From the NCBI GenBank assembly GCA_037893225.1, contig JAZGUH010000229.1, forward strand, positions 62,001 through 126,000: DNA of 64,000 nt, given 5' to 3'. Origin of the DNA: Hippasteria phrygiana. Lineage: Eukaryota > Echinodermata > Asteroidea > Valvatida > Goniasteridae. The notes beneath the pieces were generated by a model, which searched no databases, was not told where the DNA came from, and saw only the letters and a program-made list of their open reading frames with translations. This document shows, piece by piece, positions 21,865-32,500 of this stretch (the first letter of the stretch is position 1; each line of letters opens with the position of its first letter). Made by a program: the position numbers and the translations under genes.

Positions 21865-22149
21865 TTAACCCTAACCCCTTGGGTAACTTTGAGAAAGTTT
21901 TCTTGAATCCGCCAAAATCTACCTATTTTGTCATGCACAAAAAGTTGGTTTTGCTGACTGCTAAATATGGAGGTATCCTGAATCCATCAAAATCCTGCAG
22001 TACCGCTAGGCTTACAATCCTCAATCCATCAAAATCCACCAGTTTTCAATATGGAGGTATCCTGATTGTGAATCCGCCGAAATCCTCCAAAACAGGGGGG
22101 GGGGGTATGGATTTTGATGGATTCAGGTACTGAGGTAGGTTAGGGTTAA
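21865..22149. mobile_element. Repeat with TTAACCCTAACC ends
   Basis: Starts TTAACCCTAACCCC and ends GGTTAGGGTTAA, so the ends are inverted repeats that resemble TTAGGG telomere sequence. The interior has several copies of 'AATCC.(G/T)CAAAATCC'. Related to 8196-8405. Confidence 0.65.
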
Positions 22150-22620
22150 ACGTAGTGTATACGATTGGTAATCCTCCAATAATTAATTTTTTTAATGAAT
22201 TATTACGGAATACCTCACTAGACTGTAAGTTAATAGTAGTCTCAATCATCCTGTGAAATGATGGCGCCAGGTGTGCTGTCGTTGTCAAGGAAAGTGGAAA
22301 TTTTTATCGTTTTCCAACGATTTCCAGCTGGAAATCGTTGGAAAACTGCCCTGTAGCCTCTAGTCAAGGCGCGCATGGCTACCCGGACGAGTGGCCCGCC
22401 CCAGACGGACATGCTGGCATTCGCAGCGCGCGCCTTGACTAAAGGCTATCATCTGCCCGACGGACGACGGTTGAAAACGAGCGCTGTTTTTCTTTCGTTT
22501 TTTCGCCATCCAACAACGCAAAACTTTGAACAGGTCAGTGGAACGATATTTCCTACAAAATACTAACCCCCAAATCCGCCCATTTCTGAAAATTGCAACA
22601 ATGACCAATCATGTACACCA
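22150..22620. mobile_element. Dispersed foldback repeat, family FB
   Basis: Near-complete reverse complement of 54125-54600. Contains TTTCCAGCTGGAAATCGTTGG (self-complementary around CAGCTG), CTAGTCAAGGCGCGC and its mirror GCGCGCGCCTTGACTAAAGG. Ends resemble GTGTACACNACCTT. No transposase. Confidence 0.75.
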
Positions 22621-22636
22621 CCTTAATTAATATCAG

Positions 22637-23092
22637 TCAGGAACAGCAAATCTTGGAAAATAACTAGGCCTATCCATCTGTGTTCAGAATTGTATAAACA
22701 CTAGTATAAACGGACAGCGATCAGCAAACAGCCGTTGGATATCATGCCCCGAGGCGCGCGCAGTGCCGCTGGCCGATAATCAATCGGAAAACATCGTTCA
22801 TGTTCAAAAATCCGCTCCATGATTACTTTGTACACAGCTGGTTTGTGCATGCACCGAAGTTGCACGAAAAATGTTCGGGTTTAACTTGAGCATAATCTCA
22901 TTTTGAGGGGATCACAAGCTGCATGAATGACTACTCTGCCGGTAAGGTGAGTGTTTGGTTGATATATTCAGGGAAACGGAAGATATCGGCAAAAACATCA
23001 ACACACCACTGACAACCCAATACAAGTGTTTCCAGCTCTAAACAGCTGGGAATTTTCAAACTAGTTATTTTCCAAGATTTGCTGTTCCTGGC
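22637..23092. repeat. Foldback element with AGCAAATCTTGGAAAATAAC arms
   Basis: AGCAAATCTTGGAAAATAAC at about 22650 is the complement of GTTATTTTCCAAGATTTGCT at about 23065. The interior is unrecognised. Confidence 0.65.
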
Positions 23093-23543
23093 GATTGTGT
23101 AGTGAAGGGCCCCTCTTTAGTTTTGATAAAATTAGATTCAAGGTTTTTTTTTCTCATTCCAAAATGACTTTTTCAACCTAAAGCAGACTTCTCTTAATTT
23201 TATTGACATCGTTTTTTGTAATTTTGAACAGTTTATTTCGGTAGAGAATGCAATTTTCTGACGCGCTTTACGGCAGTTGCTGTGCGAATGAACGCGGTTT
23301 TGCGTGTTTACTGTGCGGCGTTGCGGTGATCGCCATCTTTATTTTCGCGTTGCGTTTTGTCGTCCTCATCGCCGCTTTACACCAAAATTTCCCTCAAAAC
23401 TAAAACCCTGCCCTTTAATCTAACGTTACGGCATACCTGTTGCGGTTTGTAATGTCGCTAACTAACTTAGTTTGGCAATTCCAATAACCTAAAAGTGGAT
23501 TTTTGTTTCCATGGGGCCCTACACTACACAATCGCCCTGTTCC
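23088..23543. mobile_element. MITE with GGCGATTGTGTAGTG ends
   Basis: GCGATTGTGTAGTGAAGGGC on the left and GGGGCCCTACACTACACAAT on the right pair imperfectly. It abuts the previous foldback. A GC-rich middle (GACGCGCTTTACGGCAGTTG) shows no gene. Confidence 0.65.
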
Positions 23544-23642
23544 TTACCAATTTTTGTGGGGTATTAAAGTAAAATCTTTCCTCCGAATTACATGGCTACG
23601 GCTTGAAATTACACACAAGTCCATGTGATGTGGCTGCAGCCG

Positions 23643-23803
23643 ATAGACTGTATCGCAAATACCGCCTGGATGAGACGTCATGGTCACAAGGGATTGTGGG
23701 AAGGAAATGGGATCGATTTTTGTGCGCGTTTCTTTCCAAAATCCCTAGTAACCATCATGCATTGTGACGTCTCATCCAGGCGGTATTTGCGATAAGGTCT
23801 ATA
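23643..23803. mobile_element. MITE with ATCGCAAATACCGCCTGGAT arms
   Basis: ATCGCAAATACCGCCTGGAT near 23651 is mirrored by ATCCAGGCGGTATTTGCGAT near 23775; GAGACGTCA extends both arms. Immediately downstream lies a palindrome ACCATGGAGGTAGGAATCCTACCTCCATGG-like (23810-23841). Confidence 0.8.
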
Positions 23804-23844
23804 GTTAGACCATGGAGGTAGGAATCCTACCTCCATGGTTTAAC

Positions 23845-24289
23845 TTAGACGTAGACACGGCCATCGTTTCAGAAATATGCACTGACCTGGGAAAAAAGCA
23901 AATCAACTTATCTCTAATAATTAATATTAATAACACAGTGTAGGCGCGATATTAAACAAGTTTTAACAAGACATTTTACCATGATTTTACCATGATTTTA
24001 CCATGGAGGTACCTCCATGATTTTACTAACCTGATGGTTGAGCAAAAATCAAATTCAATCACTTCGAGAGGCCACATTATGTGCGCAGTCACTCAACTTG
24101 TTTACTTTTTGTATGATTGCAATGCATTGTATAAATCGCACCAGACACCAGAATAGACTGGTTCACAGTCCCTCCATCACCTTCTTCCGAATTAATTCCA
24201 AACACAAAATGGCAAGGGCGCCCTCAATGATTAAAACGACAAACGGGAAACATTTACCAAAAAAATGATGGTGCACGACGGTTGTATAA
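23845..24289. other. Gene-free intergenic DNA
   Basis: Contains repeated TTTTACCATGA words and a CATGGAGGTACCTCCATG palindrome at 24002-24019. No gene seen. Confidence 0.4.
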
Positions 24290-25650
24290 TCCTCCAATTC
24301 GGTCGATTCACAACTCAGTCGCGCCGCCAGCGGCAAGCCGGGAACGGCCAATTTCCCACTTTCGGGGTCGACATTACGTCTATCTCGTTGTATTAGATGG
24401 TGGACAGTACAGCAGTATGGATTTCGCGCGAATGCGAGTGGATGAGTTAAAGCATTTTTTTACTAATCAGGGAATACCTTGTGAAGAAGAGAGAGGAGTT
24501 GATAGATTTAGCGGAGAAGGGGTGTAAGAAGGGATGTCGGACAACTCGACCGTTGGCCGACTCGACTCGAGACAACTCGACCGTTCAGACAACTCGACCG
24601 TTCAGACAACTCGACCGTTCAGACAACTCGACCGTTTACCAAGTCGTCCGTTGAGACAAGTCGACTTTGACATGGAGACAACTCGACCGTGCGATGCGTT
24701 GTACATAATGTAGCTTGCGGAGCGCGTGGTATTTTCAACACAGGTTGCCCGTCAATGTTTAGGTATTTGCGTGTGTGCGCGTGGCCCAGAATTGTTCAGA
24801 ATGTGTGGTATTACCGTACGCGGGGACCCGGTCAGGTGTACGGTGACACGACATGCACGGCGAGCGCGACGCCGGGACCCAGCGTGTGCAAGGCCCGCGA
24901 GAGCGACGCGGCATGCACGGTGCACGGCCGCGGGCGGGCAGCCGCACCGGTATTTATCGCCGCACCGATGCGGTGATAGGCCGGTATTATTAAACATCTC
25001 AGTTGATGATGGCCAGTGTAGAGGCTAGATGTAAAATTTGTGAATTACAAATTCAAAGTGATATTCTAAATAATCCCTCATATCGTTGGTTGACAATATG
25101 TTTGTTGCCCCGGTTTGTTAATATGTTGCATACTCGGAAGAAAAAAAAACCTTCCCGGCCCCGGCCCCGCGTATATATCCAAGGCCTATCCCAGCCCCGT
25201 GCCACAAAATATAGACCGGCACGACAATTCACGTTACCCGGCCCCCTGCCATGCCTGTGTCCATCCCGGCCCCCTGTGTACCCAGCCCCGTCCTAAACGA
25301 CAGCGCTGTCCGGCCCATCAACCCAGTCAGTACCCCGTGCCGTTCCTTCCACAACCTTAACCAAAGTTCCCCTATCTACGAGTCGACTTGTCTCAACGGA
25401 CGACTTGTCTTCCCATTTGACAAAAAAAACGGTCGAGTTGTCTGAACGGTCGAGTTGTCTGAACGGTCGAGTTGTCTCGAGTCGAGTCGGCCAACGGTCG
25501 AGTTGTCCGAGCCCCGTAAGAAGTACGGTCAATGCATTGGCGATACCCACTTCCGGTTTTGCGAGTCGACTTTTTCCCATGATGCACTGCATAATTTGGC
25601 CTCTCCCCGGTTGCCGCTGGCGGCGCACCGAGTTGTGAATCGACCAAATT
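24290..25650. mobile_element. 1.36-kb inverted-repeat element with mirrored 17-bp arrays
   Basis: The left end (GTCGATTCACAACTCAGTCG and CGCCGCCAGCGGCAA) is mirrored on the right (TTGCCGCTGGCGGCGCAC and GAGTTGTGAATCGACC). Just inside, CGACCGTTCAGACAACT repeats three to four times at 24545-24680, and the complement AGTTGTCTGAACGGTCG repeats at 25430-25510. The centre is GC-rich (24830-24990) and has no convincing coding frame. The layout is that of a non-autonomous DNA transposon with subterminal repeats; the superfamily is not identifiable. Confidence 0.7.
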
Positions 25651-25654
25651 AAAC

Positions 25655-25935
25655 GATACTTACCTGGAAGTTGAAGTTTGATTGGGATTCTATATGTAGT
25701 CATCAGCACACGAAAAGGGATCACATGAGATAGCACACGTATTGTATACCGTGTAGCGTCAGTTTTTAACGTCTCGAGCGAGCACATCTTAGGGCCTATA
25801 AGTCAAAATAAACGCCACAATGGGTGGGGGATCAACACATGTCGGGAGGGCATGTGATCCCTTTTCGTGTGCTGATGACTACATAGAATCCCCATCAAAC
25901 TTCAACTTCCAGGTAAGTATCGTTTAATTGGAGGA
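25655..25935. repeat. Inverted repeat at the DIRS 3' edge
   Basis: ACGATACTTACCTGGAAGTT (about 25655) and AACTTCAACTTCCAGGTAAG (about 25905) are complementary. Likewise GTCATCAGCACACGAAAAGG is mirrored by CCTTTTCGTGTGCTGATGAC. DIRS elements carry split inverted repeats, so this is probably the terminal repeat of the element, or a solo insertion beside it. Confidence 0.65.
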
Positions 25936-26089
25936 TTCTATTACGTCATCAGTCACACTACAGTGACCACATGAGATTTTTAAGCAACAGATGTGCGAGA
26001 GAGACAAATTATTGCAACAAGTTTGCTGGTTAACGTAGCAGTCTGCTTTTGAACTTACTGGAAAGTTAATATCACTATTTATAAATGGT

Positions 26090-26844
26090 CTTTAGTGCAA
26101 AACACTTTCTGCAAATTTAGTTCCGTGGTGTACAGGCTTATCATAAAATTTGGTAAATGTACACTGTGAGGACCAACCTGCAGTTTTTAGGATATGCTCG
26201 ATATATAGGAACAAATCTGTCTCTAGCCTTAGAGGTCGACGCTGCCCTTACACTGTGAGGCTTAAACATGGTAGTATCAATACCCGAACAAACCATGACT
26301 TCGCGTATCCACCTGCTTATTGCGACTTTAGATACATGAGGTTTTACATAACTAATAAATAATTGTCCGTCTGAGAAGTTACGGAACTTATCCGTATACG
26401 AGACAGATATTCAACCAACGTAGTGCATACACAAAGTCTTTTGTCTGTGGTATAATGCACTAATGTAACAGTATTAGGTTTACATAACCTGGCCTGCTTT
26501 GCTTTAGGAGTACAGGAAAGGTAAAGACAAAAGAATCATTAACTGACTAAATTGTTTACGTTAAGCAATTTAAGAGACTGTCCTCGTAATGCTGCAACCA
26601 ATGCAATTAACATTACAAGTTTGTGTGTGAGAGTTTTCATAGTTAATTCGTGAACTGGAGAGCAAGTCTTTAAATAATCAAGAACTTTATTTACATCCCA
26701 GATGAAACTGTATCTGGACTGAGTGGGCCTTAAGTTGTAGGCTCCCTTCATGAATCGCACCACCAAAGGATGGGTACCAACTGTAGTATTCCCCTCAGCT
26801 AGGCACAATGCTGAGAGTGCTATATCCAATGCCAGTGTGGACAA
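26090..26844 (-). pseudogene. DIRS tyrosine recombinase, broken
   Basis: An open segment at 26539-26844 encodes PLVVRFMKGAYNLRPTQSRY, FIWDVNKVLDYLKTCSPVHE and LVMLIALVAALRGQSLKLLN, matching the N-terminal half and first catalytic Arg region of DIRS recombinases. Further left, in shifted frames, GIDTTMFKPHSVRAAS (the HxxR block, about 26240-26290) and a TKFYDKPV-type segment with the catalytic Tyr position (about 26110-26140) are visible. In-frame stops separate the parts, so it is inactive. Confidence 0.75.
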
Positions 26845-26871
26845 GTTCGGTTTGAAAATCCAACACTTGAA

Positions 26872-27685
26872 CTATAGTTGGGCGCAAGAAATTTGCCTTG
26901 ATTTTACGACAAAATTCAGTCCACTTTCTTGTGTATTATACTCTCTACCGTCTCCTGGTGTCTCTCCTCCAAGATGCCATGATGATAGAGGTTGCTGCTG
27001 ACGAAACGTTTCGCTCGTCAAGCGATTTCCTGATACAAGGCATGCGATCAGCCTCAACTTCTTTCTCAGCGGGTGTAGCTGGGTTGAGGTTGGCAGACGT
27101 AATAGCGAATCTTTCCTTGGCAGCAAAAATGGCCTTTTGATCAGGAGTTGAAGTAACGGGGTAAACCAAGGTCGCGTGGTCCATAGAGGTAGGACGAGTA
27201 TTCCGGTTGCCTTGTCCATTGTGATTTTCTGAACTGTCCTTCCGATGACACTGAATGGAGGAACGGCATACAAATAATATGAATGCTAGTCAATGGTAAA
27301 TGCATCAACATGCAATGCATCTGGATCTGGTCGCCAAGAAACAAATTTGTCAATTTGTTTATTAAGTCTGGAAGCAAACAAATCAATCTCTGGATATTCC
27401 CAATGAGTTGCGATTAGTTTGAATACAGAAGGATCTAATTGCCATTCTGTTTTGTCGAAAAATTGTCTATGTTGAGTTTTCCTGGGATATAAGTTGCCGT
27501 ATAAATCCAGTAATTCTGTCTTTTGCCCACAACCATAAAGACTTTGCAATGTCATTACAATGTCTAGATTTCACTCCACCCATGTTATTTATGTATGTCA
27601 CGGCTGTACAATTATCTATCATTATTTTGACATGCCTCTGGTGTACAATAGCAGAAAATGATCTTAATGTGAAAAAGGCTGCCAA
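26872..27685 (-). pseudogene. DIRS RNase H and following domain, broken
   Basis: IMIDNCTAVTYINNMGG (27467-27685 frame) matches the DIRS RNase H core. DPSVFKLIATHWEYPEIDLF and SRLNKQIDKFVSWRPDPDAL (27286-27555) and PPFSVIGRTVQKITMDKATG (26872-27273) match the conserved stretch after RNase H in DIRS/Pol proteins. Three different frames are needed, so it is a pseudogene. Confidence 0.75.
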
Positions 27686-28814
27686 AAGTTCTCGACAATT
27701 GATGTGATAGGCAGCTTCAGTAGCAGTCCATCTGTCACCGCACGTTTGTCCTTCGCAGACGCCTCCCCAACCATCATTTGATGCATCAGATGTAATAATA
27801 GAATTTGGGGATTATTTCTCTGAATGTGCCGTTTTTTACAAGACAGATTGTCAATCCACCATGTTAAGTCATCCTTAACATTTTGGGAAACCGGCATGTA
27901 TGCATCATAATTTCCTTTATTTGAAACCAAGGCTTCATTTTTTGCCATTTCTAACGATCTGTAAATATGAGATCCAAATTCGACTGCCGGGAGGCTTGAA
28001 TGAAATCAGTAAGCCAATAAGCCTGGCTACATCTCGTATGCATGCTTTATTTGCATTTAAGAGCCGTTGGCAATCTGCAATTAAATTATTTGTTTTATGT
28101 GGAGGTAGCGTTACAAGCATGGATTCTGAATTTATGTCAAAACCAAGAAAATTGAGCCGAACGATGGGCACAAGCACAGATTTTTGTGTGTTGTGTATGA
28201 AGCCCAACTTATGGAATAAAGCTAGTGTAGAGTTAACATGTTCTTGGCATTCTTCTGCTGAAGTTCCTATTAATAAGGAATCATCAGTATAGCCCATAAT
28301 CACGTGACCAGATTGACGCAAAGTAGCATATACTGGTTTCATGAGCTTTGTAAACATGCGTGGAGCCGATGCCAACCCATTTGGAAGACAGGTATATTGA
28401 AACAATTGTTGTTTCCATTCGAACTTAAGATATTTTTGGTGTTCTTTAGCTATTGGGACTGAGTAATATGCATCTTTAAGATCTATAGACGCCAGGTAAT
28501 ACACCCAGGCGTGACAAGACGAAGAGCCGTTTCAAAGTATCCATTTTAAAATGGTGGTATTCAACATGTTCATTTAGATTCTTCAAGTTGAGAATCATCC
28601 TAAATGTACCATCCTTTTTGGCTCGTACAGAGATAGGTGACAAAAATTCACCTTGACAATGCTGTGATTCTACAATCACTTTTTTCTTGAGTAAATTATA
28701 TATTTCCGACTCTATGGCTGTTTGGTCTGTACTGCTGTAGACAGTACATTTAGGCAAAGTATACTGAGTAGGTGGTCTGTCTGCGACAAACTCGATGTGA
28801 GCATGCAGAGCCAT
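27664..28814 (-). pseudogene. DIRS reverse transcriptase, frameshifted
   Basis: 28476-28814 carries the finger region (SPISVRAKKDGTFRMILNLK, LNEHVEYHHFKMDTL). 27935-28504 carries the palm: ASIDLKDAYYSVPIA with the first catalytic Asp, LPNGLASAPRMFTKLMKPV, and MGYTDDSLLIG at the catalytic DD. 27664-27948 continues into the connection and RNase H start. A frameshift separates finger and palm near 28490. The active-site box reads YTDD rather than the commoner YIDD/YVDD. Confidence 0.85.
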
Positions 28815-28875
28815 GTCGATAATCCTCTCATCTGAGGTTATTTTCCGCCATTCATGCTCAAATTGTTGTAATCTA

Positions 28876-29346
28876 CTCTCTTATTGTAAAAGAGTGAAAA
28901 ACTCACTCTCAAAAAGAGTGAATCCCTTCTCAAACCACTCCAAAAGAGTGAAAACCACTCCAAAAGAGTGAAAACCACTCGAAAAGAGTGAAAACCACTC
29001 GAAAAGAGTGAAAACCACTCGAAAAGAGTGAAATTTCTACTCTTTCGTGGAGCCATATAAGGGACAACTCTTTTTTGAGTTGTCCCTTATATGGCTTCTC
29101 GAAAGAGTGGAAATTTCACTCTTTTCGAGTGGTTTTCACTCTTTTCGAGTGGTTTTCACTCTTTTCGAGTGGTTTTTCACTCTTTTCGAGTGGTTTTTCA
29201 CTCTTTTCGAGTGGTTTTTCACTCTTTTCGAGTGGTTTTCACTCTTTTCGAGTGGTTTTTAAAAGAGATTCACTCTTTTCGAGTGGTTTAAGAAGGGGTT
29301 CACTCTTTTTTGAGAGTGAGTTTTTCACTCTTTTACATTAAGAGAG
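28876..29346. mobile_element. MITE made of mirrored 20-bp tandem repeats
   Basis: Bounded by TA (28874-28875, 29347-29348). Ends CTCTCTTATTGTAAAAGAG and CTCTTTTACATTAAGAGAG pair for about 65 bp. The left arm holds units of AAAACCACTCGAAAAGAGTG; the right arm holds the complementary CACTCTTTTCGAGTGGTTTT units (about five and eight copies). The apex is AAGGGACAACTCTTTTTTGA facing its complement. The long ORFs on both strands here are repeat translations (SLFSSGFHSFRVVF and similar), not genes. Confidence 0.85.
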
Positions 29347-29387
29347 TACCTGCCTCAAAAATGACTACGTCACTTTTAGTTTCTAAA

Positions 29388-29732
29388 CTAGATGTTTGAG
29401 GCATACTTACGGTGCTTACTTGAAGCGTTTGACTTGGCCTGGCTGTGGCTTGGGGTCCGGTATGCGTTTTTTGTAGTGTCCAGTGAGAAACTGTATTGTC
29501 GGCGGGGTTGACCTCTTCCCCGTCCTCTGAACCGCATCCCCCGACCTCTTGGTCGTGCTCGAGCTGCTCCTCTAGCAGCTCTTTGCTGCCAAGTAGCAAT
29601 TGAGTGCCCAGCCTTGTTTACCTCCTGGATGTCTTTCAGCCTTTTAGCGATGTCATCACCAAACAAATTATCAGTAGAATGTACTGTTGCGGAACACAAA
29701 TGCAGGTAGTCTTGTTTCATGTCATTTTTCAT
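29388..29732 (-). pseudogene. DIRS gag C-terminal remnant
   Basis: Encodes DNLFGDDIAKRLKDIQEVNK followed by an arginine/glycine-rich stretch (RGRGMRFRGRGRGQPRR). Such a basic RG-rich tail after a FGDD-type segment is typical of DIRS gag. The N-terminal part is absent to the right, where unrelated repeat sequence starts. Confidence 0.65.
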
Positions 29733-29865
29733 ACAATCGCGCCTTCTCAGGTTAAGCAGACGGTTGGTGTTCGTGCCTCACGCGAGTACTGCTAAAAATG
29801 ACGCGCCCGTGACATGTGGCGCAGCATGCTACCAGTGCCGGTGCAGTGTAAAATTATGGACTCTA

Positions 29866-29982
29866 ATAGAGTACCGAAGTCTGACGTCAGTTGCCGCGGC
29901 AATGGTTCCAAACACATGCAGTTTAGAATGTATTCTGGTTCCAAACATTGCATAGATTGACGTCATCACTTCGGTACTCTAT
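29866..29982. mobile_element. Short MITE with ATAGAGTACCGAAGT ends
   Basis: Perfect terminal inverted repeats ATAGAGTACCGAAGT / ACTTCGGTACTCTAT, with GACGTCA just inside both. Three relatives are clustered at 36748-37240. Confidence 0.8.
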
Positions 29983-30017
29983 ACGGACGTAACGGTAGTA
30001 ATGCGCTTGCGTAATAA

Positions 30018-30245
30018 GCCACTTCGGTATTTCAACTAAGCGCATGCACAATGACATTTTATCCCGATCGAATGACCCGCGTGACCAAACGCGTGCGTGT
30101 GAACGCGCAAGGTGGGTCGCACAACTTGCACGTGTTAAATAAGCCAGTTCGGTATCTCAAAGGTCAAAGGTTATTCGGGATAAAATTGCTGACGTAATGT
30201 CACGCCATGTTACGCGAACGCCCATTCTTGCGCGTTACCAATCTT
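30018..30245. mobile_element. MITE of the CCAGTTCGGTATTTCAA family
   Basis: CACTTCGGTATTTCAACTAA on the left and a TTACGCGAACGCCCATTCTT stretch on the right. The interior AAGCCAGTTCGGTATCTCAA suggests two overlapping copies. Compare 60518-60718. Confidence 0.65.
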
Positions 30246-30559
30246 AATTTTGGGTCGGCGTAAAATTCCGATCAAGAAATTAAGGGGGGAAAATCATTTT
30301 TGTAAATGATTTTGTTCAATTAATTGTATTCCTTTGGGGTTTGTTAGATGAATTTTAATTCGCAATCATTTTTAGTACTGGGGAGTTGTGACTGCGAGAA
30401 ACTGGCATTGCTATGCTATGACATCCACGGTAGCGAAATCAGTCCGATCGAAAGTATACCGGTATGCTTCAAAGTAATAAAGAATGAATGAAAATGAATT
30501 TTATACTATTCCCCTTGAAAACTTCTAGTTGTAATTCACGCCACAAACGATGTGGGAAA
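30246..30559. other. Gene-free intergenic DNA
   Basis: AT-rich; no ORF, repeat or structured RNA recognised. Confidence 0.4.
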
Positions 30560-30930
30560 AATCTTTAATGGATTCGAACCTGCGACCTCCGGGTTACCGT
30601 ACCGGCAGGTCCGTCACCAAGGCGGGGGCCCAGGGGGGACGGGCCCCCCTGGTGATTAATCTCCCCCCATCTGTCGAACCATAAGCATAAAGTTGTGTTT
30701 TTTTCTTGTGATGTGGCCCGCCTATCAAGCACTGTGCCCCCCCCCCCCCTCAACGCACCCACCCCCCCCCCCCCCCGGCCCCCCCCCCCCCCCCAAATTT
30801 GCTTGGAGCTGGTGACGGGCCTGCGTACCGGCGCTCTACCAACTGAGCTATCTTGCCCAATGCTGGCGGTCTCCCAAATTATCAGTATCTTTGTTCGGGT
30901 GTATTCAAATTTACCTAGTCAGTTTCCCTT
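30560..30930 (-). repeat. tRNA-derived SINE split by a GC-rich insertion
   Basis: GGATTCGAACCTGCGACCTC at 30572 and GCTCTACCAACTGAGCTATC near 30832 are the two halves of the SINE seen at 10365 and 61650. About 230 bp with long C-runs (30739-30795) interrupts it. Confidence 0.7.
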
Positions 30931-31077
30931 GTGGATTGTTTGACGAATTTTTAACAAATGGTAGAGCGTCGTCTGTCTTTGTCTTGTTAATATCTAAATT
31001 ACTAATTGAAGGTAAAAGGCTACATATTGAGTTTGGTAACATTTTTTTTCGAAATTAACACTCTCAAATTAGGTAAG

Positions 31078-31100
31078 ATCTTACCTAATTTGAGGTGTTA
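31078..31100. repeat. Short palindrome
   Basis: CTCAAATTAGGTAAGATCTTACCTAATTTGAG at 31064-31095 is a perfect inverted repeat centred on AGATCT. Confidence 0.6.
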
Positions 31101-31219
31101 AGTGAGGGCTATGTCACCAGCTACTTTTAATAATGCCTCTTCACGTCACTTTTTCAAAAATTTCAAAAATCTTGCCGAGGTATTTCGATCTCTCCATTGC
31201 ATGCACGACCCACAACACA

Positions 31220-31412
31220 ATACCCAGCACGATATGAGACCAAGGGGTATACCCCCCTCCTCTTGTCCCTATACCCTATACACAATCCAGACTATTGTTA
31301 CCTAACGCCCCCCCCCCCCCCCCCCAACCGCCCGGATATCTGAAAGGAATTCCTGAGATTCCGGGAACACAATGACCAACACAAAAGAGGAGGGTTTCCT
31401 CCGTCCCATATC
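31220..31412. mobile_element. MITE-like repeat, CAGCACGATATG family
   Basis: Contains CCCAGCACGATATGAGAC, CCCTATACCCTATACACA, CAGACTATTGTTACCTAAC, GAATTCCTGAGATTCCGGGA and ACAATGACCAACACAAAAGA in the same order as 37325-37500 and 61770-61972, with reverse copies at 37540-37745 and 53190-53335. Long C-tract inside. Confidence 0.7.
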
Positions 31413-31807
31413 TCCTTCAAATATACAAAACTCTCTTCAGAAAAAAGAAAGAATTTGGAGAGCATTAAAGAATTTTGAGAGCATTAAAGAATTTTGAGAG
31501 CATGTCCAAATATGCCTATTGACATACAGTGTCTCGATGCCCAGACGAGTGGTAAACAGGATTATACTTAAGCAATGACACAAAGATTTCTATACCTTCT
31601 GCAGAGAGAGACAAAAATTCTAGGCAATTGTTGGCGAATTGTAGCAGCAAACGACCTCCAATCTGAACACATTCACAAAGGTGATTTCTTCCATGGCCAT
31701 TCGCTCTGGTGGAACTGCCGACTTAAAGATCCTTTTATGACGAGTTCTAAGGATTTTTAAGTTGCAGTCGGGGGGGTGGGGATCCGAATCGTTTGCGTTC
31801 AACAATT

Positions 31808-31833
31808 GTTACGTAACGGACAGAGTCTATATA
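31808..31833 (+). promoter_or_regulatory. Core promoter of profilin-like gene 1
   Basis: GTTACGTAAC (31808-31817), a perfect palindrome containing TTACGTAA, lies about 10 bp upstream of a TATA box CTATATAGG (31827-31835). The same pair at the same spacing precedes the paralogue at 53748. TTACGTAA is the consensus bound by C/EBP- and PAR/NFIL3-type bZIP factors; which factor acts here is inference. Confidence 0.65.
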
Positions 31834-31857
31834 GGAGAAAGGGTTGATGTTGGGTGT

Positions 31858-31913
31858 GTCATATCGAAGCTAGGTAACTTCAGGATAACATCGTCTACGT
31901 AGCGCACCCAAAG
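31858..31913 (+). other. Predicted noncoding first exon of profilin-like gene 1
   Basis: Starts about 30 bp after the TATA box and ends at donor CCAAAG|GTATGT. The coding exon at 33463 begins right after an acceptor, so an upstream exon is required, and this one lies where expected. The exact start is inferred. Confidence 0.5.
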
Positions 31914-32289
31914 GTATGTGTGTATTCATGGAGTGTATTGCAATCTATTTTGTTTATAGGTATAATAGCATTGACACCGCTTATACATTATTATTTGCAG
32001 GCAGTGTTCATACGTTGTGGGGTTCAGTAGATCTACAAAAAATAAGCCTGTGAAGTTTGAGCTCAATCCGGTACCAGAGTCCCGAGGAAATGCAGCGAAA
32101 AATATTTCTGTTTTAACGATTTTGTGCACGCAAATGGGCTTATTTTGTTCGCTAAAACCGAAAAACCCAAAGCGTATTTGAATAAAATAGAAAAAGTATA
32201 AAATGAATCTTTTGTACATTGGAAAAGATTCTTATTGATTTCCCTTTCTAAGCAAAAGTTCTGCAAAACCTTTTTTTCGGCAGATTGAG

Positions 32290-32500
32290 GCGAGTGTCTC
32301 GCCAACTGTGGAAATTACCCCGCCCGGGTCTATAGGTCAGAAAATTGTGATTTCTTTGCTATTTGTTTAAAACTTTATACCCTATTTAGATGTGGACCTA
32401 GGAAATTTGGTATAGGCCGACAACCTAAAATGTTGCAAACCCACCACCTCTGTTGTAGCCTTGTACGGGGCGACTTCCATGAAAAAAGCTGCTTTTGAGA
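32290..32500 (-). repeat. Dispersed repeat (partner of 38105 and 55944)
   Basis: CAACCTAAAATGTTGCAAAC, CCACCACCTCTGTTGTAG and GACTTCCATGAAAAAAG are the reverse complement of blocks at 55944-56180. Lies in intron 1 of profilin-like gene 1. Confidence 0.65.

Larger units (their letters stand above)
25655..29800 (-). mobile_element. DIRS-like retrotransposon, decayed
   Basis: Minus-strand order from right to left is gag remnant, reverse transcriptase, RNase H, DIRS-specific middle domain and tyrosine recombinase, which is diagnostic for DIRS1-type elements. All coding parts are broken by frameshifts and stops. A 471-bp MITE (28876-29346) sits between gag and RT. At the left edge an inverted pair occupies 25655-25935. 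The 5' part of gag is missing. Confidence 0.85.

Noticed and set aside
24689..25028. Arg/Ala-rich ORFs on both strands
   Set aside because: Explained by the GC-rich core of an inverted-repeat element; stops are rare in any frame.
28838..29341. Overlapping ORFs of 66-88 codons on both strands
   Set aside because: They are translations of the mirrored 20-bp repeat (SLFSSGFHSFRVVF and similar) and have no independent support.
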